29,099 nt of DNA from NCBI GenBank assembly GCA_964558315.1, contig CAZLCL010000007.1, forward strand, positions 1 to 29,099, read 5' to 3'. This DNA comes from MWCM01 sp964558315. Lineage in GTDB: Bacteria > Patescibacteriota > UBA1384 > XYA2-FULL-43-10. The position numbers and the translations under genes were made by a program. The notes beneath the pieces were generated by a model. The model did no database searches. It had not been told where the DNA came from and was given only the letters and a program-made list of their open reading frames with translations. This document shows positions 7,864 to 13,147 of this stretch, piece by piece; the stretch's first letter is position 1, and every line of letters begins with the position of its first letter.

Positions 7864-7891
7864 ACTATAGCAAAATAATCAGATGTGTCAA
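7864..7891 (-). promoter_or_regulatory. Promoter of the aromatic leader
   Basis: On the minus strand TTGACA (7891-7886), 16-nt spacer, TATAGT (7869-7864). The spacer ends ATTATTTTGC, closely matching the spacer end of the Leu-unit promoter (AATTATTTGC). Confidence 0.8.
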
Positions 7892-7921
7892 CTCTTTTTG
7901 AAATATTATTAATAATGGTGT

Positions 7922-7948
7922 GTGGCGACCCTAACTACGGGTCGCCAC
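7922..7948 (-). other. 10-bp hairpin with the stop codon of the 98-residue ORF in its loop
   Basis: Arms GTGGCGACCC (7922-7931) and GGGTCGCCAC (7939-7948) are perfect. The minus-strand TAG (7937-7935) is in the 7-nt loop. There is no U-run, so 3'-end protection or translation-termination effects are more likely than transcription termination. Confidence 0.75.
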
Positions 7949-8231
7949 GCGGATTTGCCCCAATCACCCCCCTCATTATGGCTCTGGCAGTCAACATCAC
8001 CGACGAATACGACTCCGGCGGTGTATTTCCGCTTATTTTTGCGGCATGTTTCATTTGGCTACCCAGATCATAAAAGGCAAATGAACTGTTCGGATAACAC
8101 TGGCCGTTTTTTTTCAAAGACAGCCAGTAGTCTCCGCTGTCCGTGCCATACGGCATGAATTTTGCCTCCCCCTCCATCCCCAAGCCGTAATTGAGCGCAG
8201 ACGACAACCTTCGAGCTTCTACTCTTGTCAT
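7935..8231 (-). CDS. GC-rich 98-residue orphan protein behind the Ile/Val attenuator
   Basis: I recognise no family. The product starts MTRVEARRLSSAL, has an aromatic and polar middle (PYGTDSGDYWLSLKKNGQ, FAFYDLGSQ) and a C-terminal amphipathic stretch before PRGDP. No membrane segment or signal peptide is visible. It has only three Ile and three Val in 98 residues, which suits a protein made when these are scarce, though high GC alone also lowers Ile. The ATG has only a weak ribosome site (AAGG). Transcription would have to pass the Ile/Val attenuator 66 nt upstream. Codon use is GC-rich, whereas its promoter and leader are AT-rich like the backbone. An overlapping frame (8068-8262) is less protein-like and ignores the stop-loop hairpin. 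Confidence 0.55.
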   Translation of the reverse strand: MTRVEARRLSSALNYGLGMEGEAKFMPYGTDSGDYWLSLKKNGQCYPNSSFAFYDLGSQMKHAAKISGNTPPESYSSVMLTARAIMRGVIGANPRGDP

Positions 8232-8301
8232 CTTTTTGCCTTTCCACTCGTATTTTGGGCAAATTTTAATTAATCATATAACTAATAATCTGCCTAAAAA
8301 A

Positions 8302-8323
8302 CAAAAAATCCGCTGTTCGGCGG
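8302..8323 (-). terminator. Attenuator terminator of the Ile/Val leader
   Basis: On the minus strand CCGC (8323-8320), loop CGAACA, GCGG (8313-8310), then A and six U. The antiterminator is strong: TTTTGATT (8364-8357) pairs with AATCAAAA (8331-8324), and CGGCG (8372-8368) pairs with CGCCG (8322-8318), with a small internal loop between them. Confidence 0.85.
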
Positions 8324-8358
8324 TTTTGATTGCTGTGTTTTTATATTTTTTAACTTAA

Positions 8359-8424
8359 TCAAAAGCTCGCCGAGTAAGACGGAATAATAATGATAACAAT
8401 AATAACGTTTAATATGCTTTTCAT
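8359..8424 (-). CDS. Isoleucine/valine leader peptide
   Basis: A 21-residue ORF containing NVIIVIIIIPSYS: six Ile and two Val codons in an unbroken run of eight, plus an ATA Ile near the start. It begins 7 nt after a -10 box with no ribosome site, so is likely leaderless. Its stop is 35 nt before the terminator stem, nearly the same as in the other two units. Its last codons supply the strand that pairs with the terminator's 5' arm. This matches ilv-type leader peptides in design. Stalling at the Ile/Val run would favour the antiterminator and expression of the 98-residue ORF. Confidence 0.85.
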   Translation of the reverse strand: MKSILNVIIVIIIIPSYSASF

Positions 8425-8431
8425 TAACCTA

Positions 8432-8460
8432 TTTATAACAAATTGTTATTTACTTGTCTA
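8432..8460 (-). promoter_or_regulatory. Promoter of the Ile/Val leader
   Basis: On the minus strand TAGACA (8460-8455), 17-nt spacer, TATAAA (8437-8432). One mismatch to consensus in each box. It begins 7 nt after the hairpin that follows the 119-residue ORF. Confidence 0.75.
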
Positions 8461-8467
8461 GTCTGGC

Positions 8468-8497
8468 GGTCCCGGGCGGCATGCGCCACCCGGGACC
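8468..8497 (-). other. 13-bp hairpin after the 119-residue ORF
   Basis: Arms at 8468-8480 and 8485-8497 pair along their full length on the minus strand, with one U-G. The loop is 4 nt. It lies about 20 nt after the stop codon. No U-run follows, so it is not a standard terminator; it separates the Leu unit from the Ile/Val promoter. Confidence 0.75.
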
Positions 8498-8517
8498 ATG
8501 GCTCCTTTCCTCATGCC

Positions 8518-8877
8518 TTACAGCGCGGAAGAGGCGTCAAGCGGCATGTAGCCGCGAGACCGGTTAAAGGCTTCCAACATGGCCTCGGCAAAGGCCATGT
8601 TGAATGAACGGGCTGTGGCGGCTCCTTCGTAAGCCACCCCGTTCGCCACCACGAACACAGTTGCCCTCGCCATCCCGTCTGAGGTCGAGACCCTCCAGTT
8701 TCCTACTTGTATGTCTTCTTTCGTGATCCTTGACATCGCCACAACTGTAGCCTCTTGAAATGTCGAGGCAGTTGCAGTGTCCCGATGTTCGTCCCCGTTC
8801 CTTCTCATGGCGAGAGTGGACGTGCAACATCCGTCCTCGATGAACAATGATCTTACGACAAACCATGGCTTGTTCAC
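8518..8877 (-). CDS. GC-rich 119-residue protein with internal duplication, LeuA regulatory-domain-like
   Basis: The start is a GTG with GGGAGG 7 nt upstream, just after a GGGCGC/GCGCCC hairpin. The protein is two copies of one unit. STLAMRRNG plus ATASTFQEATVVAM (about 19-50) aligns with ATVFVVANG plus AATARSFNMAFAEAM (about 70-101): 11 identities in 32 positions, including NG, ATA, F and the AM pair. Each unit looks like three strands and a helix. That is the architecture of the leucine-binding C-terminal domain of 2-isopropylmalate synthase (LeuA_dimer), and the second unit fits it best. A dsRNA-binding-like fold is an alternative. It lies behind a leucine attenuator, which supports a leucine-related role but does not prove it. 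It has five Leu codons and none is CTA, the codon dominant in the leader. Confidence 0.6.
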   Translation of the reverse strand: MNKPWFVVRSLFIEDGCCTSTLAMRRNGDEHRDTATASTFQEATVVAMSRITKEDIQVGNWRVSTSDGMARATVFVVANGVAYEGAATARSFNMAFAEAMLEAFNRSRGYMPLDASSAL

Positions 8878-9008
8878 TGTGTCCTCCCACTGGGCGCTGT
8901 GCGCCCCTTGATGTTACATCAAAAGGCACAGACACCCAACGGCTCAGGGGGTGGAGCATTAAAATGATACTTCACCAGCTAACGCAGGTGGTTTACCTTG
9001 TAGGTAAC

Positions 9009-9032
9009 AAAATAACCGCCTTGCGGCGGTTA
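9009..9032 (-). terminator. Attenuator terminator of the leucine leader
   Basis: On the minus strand TAACCGCC (9032-9025), loop GCAA, GGCGGTTA (9020-9013), then UUUUG. The antiterminator pairs CGCCGCAA (9028-9021) perfectly with TTGCGGCG (9081-9074), which is the TTG CGG CG of the leader ORF. Confidence 0.8.
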
Positions 9033-9066
9033 CCTTTTAGTAGAAAGAACTTATGAATTTAAAAGA

Positions 9067-9147
9067 TTATTTGCGCCGCAAAGAAAAAGATAGTCCTAGT
9101 AGTAGGGCTAGCAAGTTTCTGCTAGATGCAAATGAATCTTTTATCAT
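9067..9147 (-). CDS. Leucine leader peptide
   Basis: A 26-residue ORF containing NLLALLLGLSFSL: seven Leu codons, five of them CTA, including three CTA in a row. It begins 8 nt after a -10 box with no ribosome site. Its stop is 34 nt before the terminator stem. The last codons can form their own hairpin (TTTGC with GCAAA) or pair with the terminator's 5' arm. It is similar in logic to the enterobacterial leuL leader. Starvation for leucine should stall the ribosome at the CTA run and allow read-through into the 119-residue ORF. Confidence 0.8.
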   Translation of the reverse strand: MIKDSFASSRNLLALLLGLSFSLRRK

Positions 9148-9155
9148 ACGATATT

Positions 9156-9183
9156 AATATAGCAAATAATTTATAATTGTCAA
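9156..9183 (-). promoter_or_regulatory. Promoter of the leucine leader
   Basis: On the minus strand TTGACA (9183-9178), 16-nt spacer, TATATT (9161-9156). The -35 box begins directly after the stop codon of the 46-residue gene. Spacer end AATTATTTGC resembles that of the aromatic-unit promoter. Confidence 0.8.
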
Positions 9184-9184
9184 A

Positions 9185-9325
9185 CTATCTAATTTCACTC
9201 CATTGTCTAATCGGTTTTTGACTCTCTCTTTCGCAAATGCCGATATAAACAAAAACCGCTAGAACGATAATTGCTATTGATAGCACAGAAATCACTACTT
9301 TAACCTTTTTCTGGTTGTTGTTCAT
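9185..9325 (-). CDS. 46-residue single-pass membrane peptide
   Basis: A short ORF begins at the ATG one base after the TGA stop of the PpiC gene, so translation is probably coupled. The product has a basic start (MNNNQKKVKV), one hydrophobic segment (about 11-30: VISVLSIAIIVLAVFVYIGI), and a polar tail ending QWSEIR. Codon use is AT-rich like the operon. The C of GICE at the end of the membrane segment could be a lipobox-like Cys, but the context is poor. I know no family; it may assist the foldase or LCP protein encoded upstream. Confidence 0.55.
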   Translation of the reverse strand: MNNNQKKVKVVISVLSIAIIVLAVFVYIGICERESQKPIRQWSEIR

Positions 9326-9326
9326 C

Positions 9327-10343
9327 TCAATCTTTATATAAATTGATTACAAAATTTTGATCTATCAAATCACTTACCCATGTCTCGAAGCTTTTATCAA
9401 CATAACCTGTCTTAGATTCGCTCTTTAGAATATGCCAACCGAAAGAGGTTCTAAATGGTTCAGATATCTCGCCAATTGGAGTTGAAAAAGCTACCTTCTC
9501 AAATTCCTCTACCATATCCCCTCGCGCAAAAGCTTCTAAAAGACCCCCATCTTGATTGCTACCGACATCCTCCGAGTATTTATTGGCGGCCTCTTCAAAA
9601 CTTAATCCTGCTTTTATTTCATTTACATAACTGTCTATCCTATTTTTTGCTTCTTGGATAGCTTCCTCAGTCGCTCCTTCTTCAACTCTTATTAAAATAT
9701 GCCTCGCGGTGACTCTCTCAATAACATCTTTGTTAATTTTATCTCTTAACAACTGCGTCTTAACCAATCTTTTAAACTCAGAAATTGATAAACCATATAA
9801 ATCTTTTAAGGCTTTTTCAACTTCTTCGGTGCCTCCATTGCCTTCATATATTTGAGACATCGCTTCATCTACCTCAGTCTGTGAAACAGAAACTTTATAA
9901 GCGATTGATTCTCTTTTTATTATGACATTCTCGGCCTCTTGCATAAGAATTTGTTTAGAAAGGTCGTCTTCATTAAAACCGGTTTGTTTAGTCGAATCAT
10001 AAAAATGTTCTATGTAATCTTTTTCCATCCAATAGTCGCTGACAGTTGATATTCCAGACATTGTAAAAACTGCTGGGTATGGTATTGCTTTAGACACATG
10101 TCTAGTAATATTATCTTTTGACTTAAACGCATAAACATTTATAGCAAATACTGTTTCGATAATAGGAATAATTACCATCAAAGAAAGAACTATCACCTTC
10201 ATCTCAAATTTCAAAAATGATCTGCTGTTTCTAAAATTATTTTTCTTTTTACTGCTGTTTTTCTCTTTTTTTACAAATAATGTTTTTACCACATTTAGAC
10301 TCGCGACAATTTTTTCTTTAATTACATTCATCATATCTCCCAT
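9327..10343 (-). CDS. Membrane-anchored PpiC/parvulin peptidyl-prolyl isomerase
   Basis: This is a 338-residue SurA/PrsA-type foldase. It has a basic cytoplasmic start (1-48), one membrane segment (about 49-72), a SurA-N-like helical region (about 100-205), and a parvulin domain (about 213-315) with TARHILI, the SFEEAANKYSEDVGSNQDGG motif and FGWHILK. It should catalyse prolyl isomerisation and chaperone exported proteins outside the membrane. Start choice is open: ATG 10343 has GGAGG 10 nt upstream, while the ATG pair at 10334/10331 has a GGGAG inside the first codons. It starts 3 nt after the preceding gene in an LCP-membrane protein-foldase operon, which suits a role in envelope assembly. 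Confidence 0.88.
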   Translation of the reverse strand: MGDMMNVIKEKIVASLNVVKTLFVKKEKNSSKKKNNFRNSRSFLKFEMKVIVLSLMVIIPIIETVFAINVYAFKSKDNITRHVSKAIPYPAVFTMSGISTVSDYWMEKDYIEHFYDSTKQTGFNEDDLSKQILMQEAENVIIKRESIAYKVSVSQTEVDEAMSQIYEGNGGTEEVEKALKDLYGLSISEFKRLVKTQLLRDKINKDVIERVTARHILIRVEEGATEEAIQEAKNRIDSYVNEIKAGLSFEEAANKYSEDVGSNQDGGLLEAFARGDMVEEFEKVAFSTPIGEISEPFRTSFGWHILKSESKTGYVDKSFETWVSDLIDQNFVINLYKD

Positions 10344-10346
10344 AAA

Positions 10347-10913
10347 TTATAATCCTCCCCAATTGGCCGATAAAACAATTGTAACAAATACAGCCAAAAA
10401 CACAAAAATATATGTCATTATTCTATTAACATTCTTTTCGAACACCACCGTATCTAGATAACCACAGATTAGATATACAACCAGAGTAATAATTATACTT
10501 TGATTAATGGGACCAATGATAAAATATCCTAAAAATATATAAGTTTCTAATACCAATAAAGCAAATATTAAAATTATGGCGAGTTTTTGATCTTGAGAAA
10601 TCTTTTTTATTTGATGTAAATATGTTATTAAAAACGAAGCGGTGATAGCCACAAGTATCATTACCAACCACGAAACCCATCCATTAAACGACACATAACC
10701 CAAAAGAACATAAACTGAAAGGAAATTGATATATAGGATATGCAAGACACTTATTTCACCTAGAATTAAAATTAGTAAAATAAAGCTTGATACCAGCAAT
10801 ACCGATATATCAACAGCATAAACCGGATTCATTAAGACAAAAAAAGCTGTTGACCACAGCAATAAAAGTGCCAGCAGTGCCGATTTTAGTCGAATCCGAG
10901 AAAATATTTTCAT
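10347..10913 (-). CDS. Polytopic membrane protein of unknown function
   Basis: The 188-residue product is almost entirely hydrophobic, with about six membrane segments separated by short loops such as HQIKKISQDQK and FEKNVNR. I place the start at ATG 10913, one base after the LCP stop codon, because GGAG lies 6 nt before it; an upstream ATG at 10955 would overlap the LCP gene. No family recognised. Its position between an LCP ligase and a PpiC foldase suggests a role at the cell envelope. Confidence 0.75.
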   Translation of the reverse strand: MKIFSRIRLKSALLALLLLWSTAFFVLMNPVYAVDISVLLVSSFILLILILGEISVLHILYINFLSVYVLLGYVSFNGWVSWLVMILVAITASFLITYLHQIKKISQDQKLAIILIFALLVLETYIFLGYFIIGPINQSIIITLVVYLICGYLDTVVFEKNVNRIMTYIFVFLAVFVTIVLSANWGGL

Positions 10914-10914
10914 G

Positions 10915-12273
10915 TTACTCCGATGATAACTCTTGATTAAATCCCTTGTAGTCATCGCCGATTACTATGGATATATCTATACCCTCAGAATTTGAAGAAT
11001 TGCTAACTTTTTTTGCCACAACGCCTAGTCTCTTCTCCAAAAATGCCACAGTAACAGCTTTTTTACCATTCGAGTAATCATTTATTACCGTTTTTTGAGT
11101 TTTGTCGCCATTTATTATCGAAACAACAGAATAATTATAGCTTATGAGCGTATCGGCTAATTTTTTCGCCTGTCCACTAATAGCCGTGCCATTTATTACT
11201 TCAATTTTTGCGTTTTCTTTCTTTAAATCGGGGTCGGTAAAAATCTCGTGGGCTATGCGTTTTATAGCCGTCCAATCTCCATCTTTGGGCAATAACAGAT
11301 ATGTGCCACTTGACGAGTCGCTAACTAGCTCACCATCGGTGCCATTTGATAAAACCTTAGAAACTGTTTTTGATAAATCCATATCTTTTACTAGTTCTGC
11401 CAAAGCCAATAACTCATCTTGAGTAAAATCAGTTCTAACATGATCGCTGGCGATTTTAACTAAGCTTAATATATTTTTTGGATTAGAAAGATAACCTTTG
11501 CTCAATAGTTTTTCTCTTAAGCCCTCAATAACCTTTTGTTGTCTTGCGGCTCGATCAAAATCTGAACTAGTTTGCCTGCTACGTGCATATTTTAATGCTG
11601 TTTCCCCATCCATAGTCTGGGCACCAGCTTTAACCGAGAACGTATCATACCCTTTCATATCTTCATCTGGAAAAAGTGGATCATATAAAGCTTTATCAAC
11701 CTCAACTTTAATTCCCCCAACCTCATCAATTACTTTAACAAAACCATAAAAATCTACCGTCACATAATAATGTATTGGTAAATCAAGTATGTTTCCTATC
11801 GCCTCTTTAGCAAAAACACCTCCATAATCTTTCTTTTTATCTTCACCAATTTTATATAACTCGTTAATTTTTCGGCTATATTTTTGATTAGGAATCGGCA
11901 CATAAAGATCCCTGGGAATTGAAAGCATAGCCATAGATTTTTCCGTCGGATCAATGCTTACTACCATAATTGAGTCGGTAAGCGATCCGCCGGGGTGTTT
12001 AGCTCCCCCCATACCCAAAAGAACGATATTTATTCTACCATCCCCTTCACCTTTTAGTTTATAGTTTTCGCCAGAGATCTTTTTAAAAAAGGGCGAAGCC
12101 GTTAAACTCTTGGCATCGAATATTTTTTGGCCGGTTGCATATAGATAGGCAATGTAGCTGGCGATTAATACTAAAAGTGCAATAAAAATGGCCAAGAGAA
12201 CTCTTTTCCATTTTTTTACAGGCTTTTTTACCTTTTCATCAGCAAATTTGTTTTTATTTCTTTTTAAAAACAT
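10915..12273 (-). CDS. LytR-CpsA-Psr (LCP) family protein
   Basis: The 452-residue product has a basic cytoplasmic start and one membrane segment (about 25-46). An outer LCP domain follows (INIVLLGMGG, SLTDSIMVVSID, MLSIPRDLYV, and ALKYARSRQTSSDFDRAARQQ with its Arg cluster that binds polyprenyl pyrophosphate). Last comes a C-terminal LytR_C domain (about 360-425, KIEVINGTAISGQA). LCP enzymes attach lipid-linked glycopolymers to peptidoglycan or proteins. The glycosyltransferase cluster further upstream could provide such a glycan; that link is inference. It begins 18 nt after the tsaB stop, so may be co-transcribed with tsaE-tsaB. Confidence 0.92.
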   Translation of the reverse strand: MFLKRNKNKFADEKVKKPVKKWKRVLLAIFIALLVLIASYIAYLYATGQKIFDAKSLTASPFFKKISGENYKLKGEGDGRINIVLLGMGGAKHPGGSLTDSIMVVSIDPTEKSMAMLSIPRDLYVPIPNQKYSRKINELYKIGEDKKKDYGGVFAKEAIGNILDLPIHYYVTVDFYGFVKVIDEVGGIKVEVDKALYDPLFPDEDMKGYDTFSVKAGAQTMDGETALKYARSRQTSSDFDRAARQQKVIEGLREKLLSKGYLSNPKNILSLVKIASDHVRTDFTQDELLALAELVKDMDLSKTVSKVLSNGTDGELVSDSSSGTYLLLPKDGDWTAIKRIAHEIFTDPDLKKENAKIEVINGTAISGQAKKLADTLISYNYSVVSIINGDKTQKTVINDYSNGKKAVTVAFLEKRLGVVAKKVSNSSNSEGIDISIVIGDDYKGFNQELSSE

Positions 12274-12293
12274 AATTATCCAACAAAAATATT

Positions 12294-12713
12294 TTACCCT
12301 TTAGATGCTTTTATGTCCACGCTTTTTTTCTTGGTAATATGTGGAGGCTTGGCATAATTAGGTGTAACAAACAATGATTTGGTTTTTGAAACTACTGATG
12401 ATAAATAATTTTGATCTTTTATACAATCCTTATCCACAGGCCAGATGGGAATATTCAGAGCAAAAGCTAGGGCATTAGCAGAAGCCACACCCACTCTTAG
12501 GCCGGTATATGATCCGGGACCGTTATCAACAAATATGCCTCGCAGTTGACTTTTTAAGATGCCTTGTTGCGATAAAAGCCACTCTATACAGCTTAATAAC
12601 TTTTCTGATTGGTCATTATTACTTTGCCAGAGTTTTTGAGCTGTTATCTTGTAATCATCACCGATTAAGGCGATTATACTGTCTAATCCGGTTGTGCTTA
12701 GAAATAAATACAT
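12294..12713 (-). CDS. tsaB: TsaB, short form (tRNA t6A synthesis)
   Basis: The product has the TsaB signature GIFVDNGPGSYTGLRVGVASANALA after an N-terminal ASKHA-like strand pair (MYLFLSTTG). TsaB is the non-catalytic partner that binds TsaD in making threonylcarbamoyl-adenosine at position 37 of ANN-decoding tRNAs. At 139 residues it is much shorter than the usual 220-230 and lacks most of the second subdomain, a reduction I associate with small-genome lineages. It begins 2 nt after the tsaE stop. tsaD is not in the window. Confidence 0.85.
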   Translation of the reverse strand: MYLFLSTTGLDSIIALIGDDYKITAQKLWQSNNDQSEKLLSCIEWLLSQQGILKSQLRGIFVDNGPGSYTGLRVGVASANALAFALNIPIWPVDKDCIKDQNYLSSVVSKTKSLFVTPNYAKPPHITKKKSVDIKASKG

Positions 12714-12715
12714 GT

Positions 12716-13147
12716 TTATAATTCAATTTTAATCGCTCTTTTATTATCGCCTAGATGTTTAAAATAAATCTTTTTTGTTCGATTAGGAAGAAATTGCAAA
12801 ATGTTCTCCGGCCATTCAATAATCGTCAATGCATCTGATTGATTAATGTTTTCCAAAATTCCAGCTGATTCTATTTCTTTAATCCCGCTAAGTCTATAAG
12901 CATCCACATGAACAATTTTTGCAATCCCATTAATAATTTTAGGCAAATTGTATTGTTTCTCGATTACAAAGGTTGGGCTGGTAATCTCCTCTTTTATTCC
13001 CAAATATTTTGCAATTGCCTTAACCGTAGTTGTTTTGCCGCTACCCAGATCGCCAAATAAACACAAAACATCTCCGCCACAAATTTTTGGAATAATATCG
13101 GAGACATACTCTGCTGTTTGTTTTTGGTTGTGAGATATAAATTCCAT
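12716..13147 (-). CDS. tsaE: TsaE, ATPase for tRNA t6A synthesis
   Basis: The 143-residue product has Walker A FGDLGSGKTTT (31-41), the switch-like TSPTFVIEKQY, and VHVDAYRLSG, all typical of TsaE (YjeE). It is the ATPase that resets the TsaB-TsaD complex. The N-terminal region before Walker A matches the family, so ATG 13147 is the likely start even though it lies 154 nt inside the preceding lamin-tail frame. No clear ribosome site precedes it. It is followed directly by tsaB. Confidence 0.92.
   Translation of the reverse strand: MEFISHNQKQTAEYVSDIIPKICGGDVLCLFGDLGSGKTTTVKAIAKYLGIKEEITSPTFVIEKQYNLPKIINGIAKIVHVDAYRLSGIKEIESAGILENINQSDALTIIEWPENILQFLPNRTKKIYFKHLGDNKRAIKIEL

Noticed and set aside
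8068..8262. Minus-strand 64-residue frame overlapping the 98-residue ORF
   Set aside because: Less protein-like (runs of Gly, Arg and Lys), and it ends inside the better frame, whose stop lies in the loop of the 10-bp hairpin.
8986..8997. AGGTGGTTTACC on the plus strand, resembling the T-box conserved sequence
   Set aside because: It is on the strand opposite to the attenuators, has no stem I or specifier loop, and no plus-strand gene follows.
7500..9000. Integron gene cassettes (small ORFs with hairpins)
   Set aside because: No conserved attC core or GTTRRRY sites at unit borders, no integrase in view, and the hairpins do not resemble each other in sequence.
9053..9157. Plus-strand ORF of 34 residues with KFLLDANES, like the start of histidinol-phosphate aminotransferases
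   Set aside because: It is exactly antisense to the leucine leader peptide, whose codon run, promoter and terminator pairing explain this DNA far better. The similarity covers only a few residues.
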